A stretch of 64,000 nt of DNA from Idiomarina xiamenensis 10-D-4 (GTDB lineage: Bacteria > Pseudomonadota > Gammaproteobacteria > Enterobacterales > Alteromonadaceae). A program made the position numbers and the translations under genes. The stretch covers positions 1 through 64,000 of the forward strand of contig NZ_AMRG01000011.1 of NCBI RefSeq assembly GCF_000299895.1, read 5' to 3'. Within the stretch, counting starts at the first letter, position 1. Each line of letters opens with the position of its first letter. Shown one piece after another: positions 1 through 7,948 of the stretch. The notes under the pieces are model-generated. The model saw nothing but the letters and a program-made list of their open reading frames with translations, was not told where the DNA came from and did no database searches.

Positions 1-4
1 CATA

Positions 5-700
5 TTATGGTCCTTGTTCGGCAACCGCGAACTGGCTGACATCATTGATGTGTTGTTGTTGCTGTGAAGCCAGTTGGAGCAGAATTAAGTTGGAAGTTAA
101 GGTCGGTTGCGCTGGCTTTTCATCGGATTCTTTGTCAGTGTTTTGCGAGTCACTGTTAGTCGCGCTCTGCGTATCGCTCAAGAAAACCGCGCTAGTCGCG
201 TCTCCGGTAAAGCCGGCACGCTGGATAGCCGCAAAAACTTGTTGCTCACCGCTTTGCAAATTAACCAGCACCGCCGTCGCTGCTGGCTTATCTTTCTTAC
301 CCGCTTGCTCACGTTCGAGTAACGGCGCCAGCTGCTTGACCAAGCCCCATTGGCGGTCACTAGCGATTTGCGGCGCGGTACCCCGCTCCACTCGCCACTC
401 GGTATCGGCTTGCAAGGCACGAAATATGGCCTCGCTGTCACCACGGTCAGGACGCGCCTCGTAAGCTATCCAGTCGCCCTGGTCGCTGAGTTGTAAACCC
501 TCAATAGCGCGAAACTTCATGATATCAGTCACCGTGAGCGGTCGCTGCGTATCACTTGTTGCGGTTGCTGCTTGGCTGGCGAGGCCATCGTTATCGATAG
601 CGCTAACGGGCGCGGCCTGAGCTAGCTGTAGTGAGCCGCTAAGGCAAATTGAGGCCAGCCAAAACCGCCTTACCGGGGTAAAAAAACGTTGCCGTGACAT
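5..700 (-). CDS. S9-type (prolyl oligopeptidase family) peptidase, N-terminal part only
   Basis: The translation opens with a basic segment and a hydrophobic stretch ending at an AQA-type site near residue 29, so it is probably exported. The following text (DIMKFRAIEGLQLSDQGDWI, then a PDRGDSEA segment and VERGTAP) resembles the start of the beta-propeller in large bacterial S9 peptidases. Those enzymes are normally several hundred residues longer and carry a C-terminal alpha/beta hydrolase domain with the Ser-Asp-His triad, none of which is here. The frame meets a TAA at bases 5-7, four bases from the window edge, after 231 codons. Either the gene is broken at this point or the end sequence has an error. 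The family call is by resemblance and is moderate. Confidence 0.55.
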   Translation of the reverse strand: MSRQRFFTPVRRFWLASICLSGSLQLAQAAPVSAIDNDGLASQAATATSDTQRPLTVTDIMKFRAIEGLQLSDQGDWIAYEARPDRGDSEAIFRALQADTEWRVERGTAPQIASDRQWGLVKQLAPLLEREQAGKKDKPAATAVLVNLQSGEQQVFAAIQRAGFTGDATSAVFLSDTQSATNSDSQNTDKESDEKPAQPTLTSNLILLQLASQQQQHINDVSQFAVAEQGP

Positions 701-837
701 AGTGCATCCTGATGCTTTTATGATGGTAATTGCATCATACCAAAGCCGGCGTTGATACCGGCATCAACGCCTCGCCATTAACCGCAAGATTTGGTCGATA
801 AGTCGCAACACCGGCACTCGACTGGGGCTAGACGCCG

Positions 838-1918
838 TCAGCGTTGCTCAATATTCGGTGTAATTTGGGTGACATCGCCACATTGGGCGCGATGTCGCAA
901 GTAATGATCGATAACCACCAGCGCCACCATGGCTTCAGCAATAGGTACCGCACGAATACCGACACAAGGGTCGTGCCGCCCCTTCGTCACAATAGCTTGT
1001 GGCTGACCAAAACGATCAATGGTTTGGCCGCTTACGCCAATGCTTGAGGTTGGTTTTAAGGCTATGTCAGCAAGCAATGGCTGTGCCGTTGATAAACCAC
1101 CCAGCACACCACCACTATGATTACTTAAAAAACCGCTGGGTGTTAGTTCGTCACGATGTTCACTACCGCGTTGATTGACCACTGCAAAGCCATCACCAAT
1201 AGCCACCGCTTTAACCGCGTTAATGCTCATCAGCGCTTTAGCAATATCGGCGTCGAGGCGATCAAATACCGGCTCGCCAAGACCCACGGGCAAACCATGA
1301 GCTTCTACACGCACTTTGGCGCCGACCGAGTCACCGGCTTTCTTCAACTCGCGAATAAGCTCTTCCATAGCGGCAACGGCGTTACCATCGACACTAAAAA
1401 AAGGATTTTGGTTAACTTGCTGCCAATCCCATTGCTCAGCGATAACCGAACCCATTTGGCTCAAACCAGCACGAATGCTGATACCCTGCTGTGCTAAGAA
1501 CTTTTTCGCGATACCCGCAGCCGCCACCCGCATAGCGGTCTCCCGCGCCGACGAGCGGCCGCCACCCCGATAATCACGAATGCCGTATTTATGTTCATAG
1601 GTATAATCGGCATGGCCAGGACGAAACAGGTCTTTGATATCGCCGTAATCTTGCGAGCGCTGGTCGCTGTTTTCAATCAGCAAGGCTATCGGAGTGCCAG
1701 TAGTTACGCCTTCAAACACGCCCGACAGAATACGCACCTGATCGGCTTCGCGCCGTGCCGTGGTAAAACGGTTACTACCGGGTTTACGTCGATCGAGGTC
1801 GGCTTGTAAATCGGCTGCCCCCCGGCGGGCAGCCATCAACAATAGCGCCGAGCGCCTCGCCATGACTCTCGCCAAAAGTGGTAACCCGAAATAATTCGCC
1901 AAAACTATTGCCCGCCAT
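838..1918 (-). CDS. aroC: Chorismate synthase AroC, with an apparent frameshift near the N-terminus
   Basis: AroC converts 5-enolpyruvylshikimate 3-phosphate to chorismate, the last common step of aromatic synthesis, using reduced FMN. From about base 1815 down to 838 one frame gives a full AroC body: [53 protein letters not shown] and [20 protein letters not shown]. The expected first ~33 residues ([20 protein letters not shown] then IVDGCPPG) are present but in another frame, starting at an ATG at 1918-1916. Compared with E. coli AroC about 11 bases are missing between PPG and ADLQ, exactly at a GC-rich inverted repeat. Without a shift only a poor TTG start at 1902 would serve the main frame, and it loses the conserved flavin-enzyme N-terminus. 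The gene lies 6 bases downstream of prmB, as in many gammaproteobacteria. Pseudogene or sequence error cannot be separated here. Confidence 0.85.
1812..1833. repeat. Inverted repeat at the aroC frameshift
   Basis: On the minus strand the arms GGCTGCCC and GGGCAGCC form a perfect 8-bp stem around the 6-base loop GCCGGG. The break in the aroC reading frame falls within this hairpin, where about 11 bases are missing relative to AroC homologues. Such structures promote deletion in replication and also in sequencing. Confidence 0.6.
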
Positions 1919-1924
1919 AAACCG

Positions 1925-2851
1925 TTATGACTCCCTTAACAACGCTTGTGCTTGCAGCAACTCGTCGCGGGTCAGCAAGAACACGCCATCGCCACCGCGC
2001 TCAAAACTCAACCAAGTAAACGGAATTTGTGGATATTTCTGGCTTAGCGCCACCATCGAATTACCCACCTCACAGATCAGAATACCACCCTCATTTAGCT
2101 GGTCGGCTGCTTGCCGCAAGATACGCTCAACCAAGATCAAGCCATCGTTACCAGCGGCTAGGCCCAGCTCGGGTTCATGTCGATACTCGGCCGGCAGATC
2201 AGCCATGTCTTCGGCATCAACATAAGGCGGATTGCTGACAATTAAATCGTAGCGCTCTTGTCGAATGGCGTCGAATAAATCGGACTGTAGCGGTATCACA
2301 CGCTGACTGAGCTGGTGTTCTTCGATGTTGCGCTCGGCAACGGCTAAAGCGTCCTCAGAAATATCGACGGCGTCGACTTCGGCTTGGTCAAATGCATAAG
2401 CACAAGCAATGGCGATACAGGCGCTACCGGTGCAAAGGTCCAAAATACGCTGTGGCGGCTGCTGCAACCACGGCTGAAAACCCTGCTCTATCAGTTCCGC
2501 AAGCGGTGAACGCGGTATTAACACCCGTTCATCGACATAAAATGGTAACCCGGCAAACCAGGCCTGATGAGTTAAGTAAGCGGCCGGAATACGTTCACGG
2601 ATACGACGAGCAAAAAGCTCGACCACGGCAACGCGTTCACGCTCAGTCAGGCGGCAATGGCGAAACTGTTCGATCGCCTGCGGCTCTATTTTTAAAACGT
2701 GCATGAGTAATACCATAGCTTCGTCGTAGGCGTTGTCGGTACCATGGCCAAAATAAACTTGATTGCTGTTAAAGCGACTGATGCCCCAGCGCAAATAATC
2801 ATCGATAGTTGCTAAATCGGCTACCGCCTGTTCTAAGTACACTCGTTCCAA
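1925..2851 (-). CDS. prmB: 50S ribosomal protein L3 N5-glutamine methyltransferase PrmB
   Basis: A SAM-dependent methyltransferase that modifies a glutamine of ribosomal protein L3. The N-terminal part ([20 protein letters not shown], then GTDNAYDEA) is typical of PrmB rather than PrmC. The Rossmann core shows [14 protein letters not shown] and the glutamine-binding motif NPPY followed by VDAEDM. I chose the TTG at 2851: it has GGAG about 7 bases upstream and gives [10 protein letters not shown], which lines up with known PrmB starts. An in-frame ATG at 2899 would add 16 residues that do not fit the family. It is followed after 6 bases by aroC and is divergent from smrB. A second NPPY methyltransferase, PrmC, is encoded at 29.4-30.3 kb. 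Confidence 0.93.
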   Translation of the reverse strand: MERVYLEQAVADLATIDDYLRWGISRFNSNQVYFGHGTDNAYDEAMVLLMHVLKIEPQAIEQFRHCRLTERERVAVVELFARRIRERIPAAYLTHQAWFAGLPFYVDERVLIPRSPLAELIEQGFQPWLQQPPQRILDLCTGSACIAIACAYAFDQAEVDAVDISEDALAVAERNIEEHQLSQRVIPLQSDLFDAIRQERYDLIVSNPPYVDAEDMADLPAEYRHEPELGLAAGNDGLILVERILRQAADQLNEGGILICEVGNSMVALSQKYPQIPFTWLSFERGGDGVFLLTRDELLQAQALLRES

Positions 2852-2959
2852 AATCTCTCTCCGCCCTGTTGTGCGCTGCGCAGTTGTTCTATACTGCATG
2901 AACTATCGCCATAAGATACCCCAAAGCGGGCTCGGTTTACATCAAGCAAGCGACCAATC

Positions 2960-3487
2960 ATGAAAAATTCCGACCAACAGCCAGAGAGTGACGCGACATT
3001 ATTTCGCCAGTCGGTCAAAGGAACTCGGCGTTTAAAGCAGGATAAAGTGGTACATCCTCCCGCCAAAAAGCGTCAATCACCGCTGTTAAAACAACAACAT
3101 GAACGTGCGCAACGCAACGCCAGCCATCACTTTTCCGATGTTTTCGAAGCCCATTTTGGCGCCGGTCCACTGAAATATATTGCCGACGGTGAAGATCCTT
3201 ATTTAGCCAAGCAGTTACGTCGTGGCGATTTCGAACCTGATTTATTACTGGATTTGCACGGTCTGACGCAGGCTCAGGCAAAACGCGAGTTAGCGGCTTT
3301 GTTAGCCAGTTGTGAACGCGAATTAGTGGCCTGCTGCAGTATCATGCACGGTTATGGCGAGGGAGTCTTAAAACAACGGGTGCCGCACTGGCTAGTGCAA
3401 CACCCATTAGTGAGAGCTTTTCATCAGGCGCCGCAAGCTTGGGGCGGTGATGCCGCTATTTTGGTACTACTGCGGGTACAAAGCTAA
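2960..3487 (+). CDS. smrB: Endonuclease SmrB (ribosome rescue factor)
   Basis: SmrB is an Smr-domain endonuclease that cuts mRNA at collided ribosomes, allowing tmRNA-type rescue. The 175-residue protein has a basic N-terminal region and a C-terminal Smr domain with DLHG at residues 98-101 and HGYG at 130-133, the two signature motifs, followed by LKQRVPHWL and a WGGDAAILVLL ending. Length and layout match E. coli SmrB. It is transcribed away from prmB across a ~108-base gap, the usual arrangement. The presence of smpB only 1.5 kb away puts two rescue-pathway genes close together. Confidence 0.92.
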   Translation: MKNSDQQPESDATLFRQSVKGTRRLKQDKVVHPPAKKRQSPLLKQQHERAQRNASHHFSDVFEAHFGAGPLKYIADGEDPYLAKQLRRGDFEPDLLLDLHGLTQAQAKRELAALLASCERELVACCSIMHGYGEGVLKQRVPHWLVQHPLVRAFHQAPQAWGGDAAILVLLRVQS

Positions 3488-3511
3488 AACAGCACTAACG
3501 CCGTCATCAGG

Positions 3512-4033
3512 TTAAGAAAAACAATGAGCAGCGCTATGCATTTGCAATAAACGGCCACGACCGGTGCTGACATCCAACTCAATTTCAGCGATCGCCGCGG
3601 TGGAGAAAATCGGTGGCTCTTGCGCACTGTCTAAACTTCTCACCAAATAGCTAACAAACGGCATATGCGACACCACTAACGCGGTCTTTGCACCACGCGC
3701 TGCCAAATCGATCAATAGCCATTCAGTAAACAAATCAGCGTTGCTGTCTGGTGTGACATCGGCGTCATTCACACGGGCACTTGTCGGCACCGACTGTAGC
3801 ACGATGTTTGCCGTTTGCTGAGCGCGAATTAACGGACTGACGTAACAACAATCTAACTCGGTCAGCGATTCAGCCTGAGTCGACGAGCCTGTGGCGTCAC
3901 TGGTTAGCGCTTTACGCAGGACATTTGCTTGGCAGTCAACTTCGTCTTCACCGGCAACCGTTAAGCGCCGGTCGGCGTCACTAGCGCCAGCGACTGCAGA
4001 AGCTTCACCATGACGCATAATATAAAGTTTCAT
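3512..4033 (-). CDS. sixA: Phosphohistidine phosphatase SixA
   Basis: SixA is a small phosphoglycerate-mutase-like histidine phosphatase that removes phosphate from phosphohistidine on HPt or phosphotransferase proteins. The N-terminal MKLYIMRHGEA carries the catalytic RHG with His8, followed by DADRRLT. YVSPLIRAQQTA and the second conserved histidine in ALVVSHMPFVSYL complete the family pattern. At 173 residues it is slightly longer than E. coli SixA, because of a less conserved insert around residues 95-110. It ends 25 bases from the smrB stop, tail to tail. Confidence 0.9.
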   Translation of the reverse strand: MKLYIMRHGEASAVAGASDADRRLTVAGEDEVDCQANVLRKALTSDATGSSTQAESLTELDCCYVSPLIRAQQTANIVLQSVPTSARVNDADVTPDSNADLFTEWLLIDLAARGAKTALVVSHMPFVSYLVRSLDSAQEPPIFSTAAIAEIELDVSTGRGRLLQMHSAAHCFS

Positions 4034-4067
4034 AAGCGTTTTACGATGTTTCGGTTAACGCCCCTTC

Positions 4068-4430
4068 CTAGCTCGCCGCGTCATCCGTTTGACTGCGACG
4101 GGGATTGGGTCGTCCACCGGTTACTTTATCCGCACGCCCTGACTCCTTGGCCTGCTCAGCTCGTTTGCGTCTAATTGCTTTCGGATCGGCAATCAGTGCG
4201 CGATAAATCTCAATACGGTCACCGTCGCGCGGCTCGGCATCCAGTTTAACGGTTTTACTCCAAATGCCGACTTTCTGTTCGGTTAAGTCAATCTCGGGAA
4301 AATGCTGCTGAATCGCCGAACGCTTGATGCAATCTTCAACGGTGCTACCTTCAGCTACACGCACGGTAACTATTTTCTGCTTGGCCGGTGTGGCATAAGC
4401 GACTTCAACGGTGATCATGGCTTCAGACAT
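4068..4430 (-). CDS. rnfH: RnfH family protein (UPF0125)
   Basis: A 120-residue ubiquitin-fold protein of the RnfH family. ITVEVAYA at the start, VEDCIKRS, DLTEQKVGIWSK and DGDRIEIYRALIADPKAIRR are characteristic. The molecular role of the family is not settled. The gene almost always follows ratA, as it does here with a 31-base gap, which suggests co-transcription. The last ~25 residues are basic and low in complexity. Confidence 0.9.
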   Translation of the reverse strand: MSEAMITVEVAYATPAKQKIVTVRVAEGSTVEDCIKRSAIQQHFPEIDLTEQKVGIWSKTVKLDAEPRDGDRIEIYRALIADPKAIRRKRAEQAKESGRADKVTGGRPNPRRSQTDDAAS

Positions 4431-4461
4431 TAGCGCTCTTTATCCCGATGTAAATCAGACT

Positions 4462-4893
4462 TTAGGTGTAAACTTGGTCGGCACGCTTAACAAAAGCATC
4501 GACCATACGCCCGGTAATTTCGTTAAATATTTTACCAAAAGCCATGCCCAATAGGCGGCTGGAAAATTCAAAATCTAACTCAAAAATGATCTTACAAGCG
4601 TGCTCGTCTAAGGCCTCAAAACGCCAACCGCCAGACAGGCGTTTGAACGGCCCATCAACCAAGCTCATATCGATGCGTTGCGGTCGCAACAGGTGGTTGC
4701 GAGTGGTAAACGATTTTCGAATACCGGCTTTACTAATCTGTAATTCGGCAACTTTTTCGTCGTCTGTTTGTTGCAATACGCGTGCGCCAACACAACCCGG
4801 TACAAACTCCGGATACGCGTCAATATCGTTGACTAAGTCGAACATTTGCTCTGCGCTGTATGCTACCAACGCGGTGCGCTCTATTCGCGCCAT
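4462..4893 (-). CDS. ratA: RatA family protein (START/polyketide-cyclase fold; ribosome association toxin or CoQ-binding)
   Basis: A 143-residue START-like domain protein: MARIERTALVAYSAEQMFDL, then VNDIDAYPEFVPGC and the C-terminal FGKIFNEITGRMVDAF helix. In E. coli the homologue is described as RatA, reported to block 70S assembly. The same fold family includes the CoQ-binding protein Coq10, so the physiological role is open. I chose the ATG at 4893, which has GGAAG upstream and matches the family start; an upstream in-frame ATG at 4965 would add an unlikely 24-residue extension. First gene of ratA-rnfH, divergent from smpB. Confidence 0.9.
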   Translation of the reverse strand: MARIERTALVAYSAEQMFDLVNDIDAYPEFVPGCVGARVLQQTDDEKVAELQISKAGIRKSFTTRNHLLRPQRIDMSLVDGPFKRLSGGWRFEALDEHACKIIFELDFEFSSRLLGMAFGKIFNEITGRMVDAFVKRADQVYT

Positions 4894-4984
4894 AATTTTG
4901 GCTTCCACGATGAAAATTGAGCGAATGATAACGCAACTGACGCAACATTGAAGCCCCGAAAGCAATTTTCTTTTTGCCAGTCAC

Positions 4985-4993
4985 TGGTATAAT
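4985..4993 (+). promoter_or_regulatory. Extended -10 promoter element of smpB
   Basis: TGGTATAAT is a perfect TATAAT at 4988-4993 preceded by an extended TGn. No good -35 lies 16-18 bases upstream. The -10 ends 6 bases before the smpB ATG at 5000, so the usual start of transcription coincides with the start codon. Confidence 0.6.
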
Positions 4994-4999
4994 GCGCGC

Positions 5000-5476
5000 A
5001 TGAGCAAAAAAAACAATAGCACCGGCGGCACTATCGCGCTGAACAAAAAGGCGCGGCACGAATACTTCCTTGAACATAAGTTCGAAGGCGGTTTAAGTTT
5101 GCAAGGCTGGGAAGTCAAAAGTATACGCGAAGGTAAAGTGAACATTCGCGACAGTTACGTCATCATCAAAGATGGCGAAGCCTATCTACTCGGCAGTCAG
5201 ATTCAACCGCTGAACTCGGCCTCGAGCCATGTGGTTTGCGACGCTGAACGTACTCGTAAGCTGCTGTTAAAGCGGCGCGAACTGGATACCCTCATCGGCG
5301 CCTCGGAACGCGAGGGCTACGCCATTGTAGCCACTGCCATGTATTGGAAAAAGTGTTGGGTCAAACTAGAGTTTTACTTGGCCAAGGGTAAAAAGTCACA
5401 CGACAAACGCGATACTATAAAAGAGCGTGACTGGCAGCGCCAAAAAGAACGCGTGCTTAAGCATGCGGTTCGTTAA
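5000..5476 (+). CDS. smpB: SsrA-binding protein SmpB
   Basis: SmpB binds tmRNA and delivers it to stalled ribosomes for trans-translation. The 158-residue sequence has the full family pattern: [60 protein letters not shown] and a basic tail. No Shine-Dalgarno sequence precedes the ATG, and a near-consensus extended -10 box sits directly before it, so the mRNA is probably leaderless. No tmRNA gene follows, although ssrA often neighbours smpB; the pilus locus lies there instead and overlaps the smpB 3' end by 20 bases in the opposite direction. Confidence 0.97.
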   Translation: MSKKNNSTGGTIALNKKARHEYFLEHKFEGGLSLQGWEVKSIREGKVNIRDSYVIIKDGEAYLLGSQIQPLNSASSHVVCDAERTRKLLLKRRELDTLIGASEREGYAIVATAMYWKKCWVKLEFYLAKGKKSHDKRDTIKERDWQRQKERVLKHAVR

Positions 5477-7007
5477 CGATGCAAGCGCAGCGTATTCGGT
5501 GAGAGACTCGTAGCCACTCACCGCTCGCTTGGCAACGGAAGATAGCCGAGCATCGTCTAATCGGGTCACCACCAGGGGCGTTAGGAAAACATTGAAAGGT
5601 CAACGGCCCAGTATTTTGTAATTGACCAACATTGCCGGCACTCATTTGTGCGCTAAGTACCTGTAGTGGTGAGCTGTTGAGTACCGTCACGCTAACACGC
5701 TGCGCCGGGCAAGTCTGAATAGACCGCTGCCAGTGCAAGGCTAACCGCCGTTGGCGTTGAGCGCTCGCCTTTTTACCGCTTTTCACCGTTAACACCAGCT
5801 CCCCCTCAATCGCGGTGGGTAACGTCAGTTGCCCGCTTAAACGACAATGGGCGGTTAATGCTGGCGACTTAACTGCGGCAATACGCCCATTCAGCGGACA
5901 ATCGCTATGCACGCCCTGCGGCAGGCTTAGCTGATAATCGCAACCGTGCACACAAGCCGCTAATGCAATGCTTAATCGAGCGCTAAAATCGGTGCCTTCC
6001 TGCTGTTGTTGACAGCCTTCACAAGTCAATGAAAAAGTGGGCGTTTGCGGGGCTTGGCACCAACCATCAGCGGCCATACAACGCTGCATTTGCTGCTGTA
6101 ATTCGGTTAGTTGCCGATAATTTTCATCAACACTAGAAAATGGCGTGTCGAGTTGTTTGCCATGCAATGGATAAAGGCTGATTAAACGTTGTAGTTCAGC
6201 TTGCTTAGCCTGCAGCGCGTGCACTTGACCGCGCTCAGAGCGCAACGCTTGCGCAAGCAACTGTTCACTAGCCACCGCGGCTATCTGCGCCGCCTCAGCG
6301 TTAACGCGCTGCACCTCGGCTTGTTCCGCAGTCAATTGCTGGCTGGCCACATCTATCGCCTGTAACTCATTAATTTTTACGGTATCTGCAGCTATTGCTA
6401 TGGTGGTAGCGGGCTGACTAAAGCTCAACTGCGCTAGTTTGGCTTGTTCGACCTGCAAGTCATCGCTTCTGGCTTGTTCGATGCGAACTCGCTTTGCCGT
6501 TACCGTGGCACTGTTGCTTATCGGATGATTCGCTAAATCTAGCGTCGTCAACATACTCGCGGATTGCTCGGCATCACGTGGCAGTAATTGCGCTAATTGA
6601 TTAACCGAAGTGGTTGATAACTGCGCGGGCAGCACCAACCAATCACCTAACTCATCGCTAACGACCTTAAAATAAATTGCCCAGTCGGACTGGTTAGGCC
6701 ATTGCTCGGGTAGACGTAAGTGTAATGCCGAAGTCACCGGCTCTGGCTGCTGACGCCAATGCCAACTTGCATAAGACAACGGTGCTGGCAACCAGTCATT
6801 CAATACCTGCAAATCACTTGGCCATTGTCGTTGTTGTTGACGATAGCGGTACAGCGCTTGAATCACCTGCAAGAGTTGCGACTGACGATAGTGTCGTTGC
6901 GACGACAGCTGCAGTGACGGTGTTGTCATGAATAGTGCACTGATAATGGTGACTAACAGTAACACCATCAGTAAAGCGAAACCTGTCCTTGGCAATGGCT
7001 TAGTCAT
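5457..7007 (-). CDS. Cysteine-rich minor-pseudopilin-like protein of the Tad locus
   Basis: A 516-residue protein not recognised as a named family. Residues 7-30 ([20 protein letters not shown]) look like a prepilin signal of the GspK/PilX type: a short basic leader, cleavage after Gly9, and no glutamate at +5. Residues ~160-275 are an Ala/Gln/Val/Leu-rich stretch with a short periodicity (for example [20 protein letters not shown]) that could form a beta-solenoid or long helix. The last ~230 residues hold about 14 cysteines, including [13 protein letters not shown] and CVHGC, and FRCQASGEW near the end, which recalls the Cys-x-x-Gly-x-Trp endings of some pilus-tip minor pilins. It is the last gene of the locus, overlaps the TPR lipoprotein gene by 8 bases, and may be a pilus-tip or adhesin component. 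Confidence 0.6.
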   Translation of the reverse strand: MTKPLPRTGFALLMVLLLVTIISALFMTTPSLQLSSQRHYRQSQLLQVIQALYRYRQQQRQWPSDLQVLNDWLPAPLSYASWHWRQQPEPVTSALHLRLPEQWPNQSDWAIYFKVVSDELGDWLVLPAQLSTTSVNQLAQLLPRDAEQSASMLTTLDLANHPISNSATVTAKRVRIEQARSDDLQVEQAKLAQLSFSQPATTIAIAADTVKINELQAIDVASQQLTAEQAEVQRVNAEAAQIAAVASEQLLAQALRSERGQVHALQAKQAELQRLISLYPLHGKQLDTPFSSVDENYRQLTELQQQMQRCMAADGWCQAPQTPTFSLTCEGCQQQQEGTDFSARLSIALAACVHGCDYQLSLPQGVHSDCPLNGRIAAVKSPALTAHCRLSGQLTLPTAIEGELVLTVKSGKKASAQRQRRLALHWQRSIQTCPAQRVSVTVLNSSPLQVLSAQMSAGNVGQLQNTGPLTFQCFPNAPGGDPIRRCSAIFRCQASGEWLRVSHRIRCACIVNEPHA

Positions 7008-7482
7008 TTGCTAGCTGCTGACCTCGTTGCAATCTTAGCAGCAGTTGTAACAGTCGTTCGCCGTCTTCATCCAACACTTGCTGTTGACGCGCCGACAGCA
7101 ACGACGCAGTAGTTTGTCGAAGTTGTACGATGGCTAAGTTATGCCAAGCAGTTGAGTTTCGACTATCAAGCCGCAACACCTGCTGGTAATTCTGCTGCGC
7201 GGCATCCAATCGGCCTTGCCTGAATTGCACATTGGCTAGTTGTAGGCGCGTGATGATATCGTTAGGTTGTTGCTCTAGATAAGTTAACCAAATTTGCTCA
7301 GCGCTTAATAAATCGCCTTGCTGGTAAGCACGGCGGCCCTGCTGTTGCCATTGTAACTGCTGTTCGGCGCTAGCGGGCGCACGCCATGCCGCAGGCAGAT
7401 AGCTGACTACGGGTAGCGATAGCGAGCTACATGCCGTCAGTTGCGGTAACCACAGTAATAGCAGCAAACGATTAAGCTTCAT
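7000..7482 (-). CDS. TPR-containing lipoprotein of the Tad locus (TadD-like position)
   Basis: 160 residues. A hydrophobic signal with lipobox LTAC predicts lipidation at Cys18. Residues ~45-120 contain two tetratricopeptide-like repeats (GRRAYQQGDLLSAEQIWLTY, then ANVQFRQGRLDAAQQNYQQV and AWHNLAIVQLRQ). TPR lipoproteins named TadD are common in Tad loci and help secretin assembly; a similar role is inferred from position and domain. It overlaps the DUF192 gene by 11 bases and the downstream pseudopilin gene by 8, indicating translational coupling. Confidence 0.75.
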   Translation of the reverse strand: MKLNRLLLLLWLPQLTACSSLSLPVVSYLPAAWRAPASAEQQLQWQQQGRRAYQQGDLLSAEQIWLTYLEQQPNDIITRLQLANVQFRQGRLDAAQQNYQQVLRLDSRNSTAWHNLAIVQLRQTTASLLSARQQQVLDEDGERLLQLLLRLQRGQQLAND

Positions 7483-7948
7483 ACTTAACGTCTACTCCTT
7501 GCCTGGCTAGTTCGGCGTTGCTATCGGTATGCTTGGCAGCCAACGGTGCCTGAAACAGCAAACGGCGGCCTAGCCAAGCCGACAGTGGCCATGGTTGTCC
7601 AGCGATACATTCAATCAAACTATCGACGCGGCCAGTTAAATTCGATCTGGCAGTGCGCGGAAACTGTTGCAACTGGCGCACAGCCAAGTGCCTAACCACC
7701 GCTACGATGCGGCGCTGCTTATCTAACGCGATGATATCCAGCGGGGCGCGCATACCAAAGCTATGAATACGCCGGCAATGTGGCAGCCAAATCACCGATT
7801 GCTGGCAGTAGGGCCAGCGAGTTAAGCCATCTAAACGCGATAAATAGCGCTGCTTGATCGCCACCTGCGACCATAATAACAAGGCTCGGGATGCGCTGCT
7901 GGTTGCAGCTAAGTCAGCATTTTTCGGTGCCAGATAAACCGACATCAT
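7472..7948 (-). CDS. DUF192-like protein within the Tad locus
   Basis: About 158 residues. The central part shows WLPHCRRIHSFGMRAPLDII, then ALDKQRRIVAVVRHL, matching the conserved core of DUF192 proteins (usually HTFGMRFPIDVVFLD-like). The function of the family is unknown. There is no signal peptide in the chosen frame. Two adjacent ATGs exist at 7948 and 7945; the first has an ideal AGGAGG six bases upstream, and its ATGA overlaps the tadC stop. This is the strongest ribosome-binding site in the locus, so expression may be high. DUF192 is not one of the canonical Tad components, but tight coupling to tadC and the TPR gene ties it to the pilus. Confidence 0.7.
   Translation of the reverse strand: MMSVYLAPKNADLAATSSASRALLLWSQVAIKQRYLSRLDGLTRWPYCQQSVIWLPHCRRIHSFGMRAPLDIIALDKQRRIVAVVRHLAVRQLQQFPRTARSNLTGRVDSLIECIAGQPWPLSAWLGRRLLFQAPLAAKHTDSNAELARQGVDVKYEA

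Noticed and set aside
45-464. Open frames opposite the S9 peptidase start (139 and 71 residues)
   Set aside because: Composition shows no domain or signal, and the opposite strand carries a coherent exported protein.
1494-1676. Additional open frames within aroC as evidence of another gene
   Set aside because: They are shadows of the AroC body, which is conserved through this stretch in one frame.
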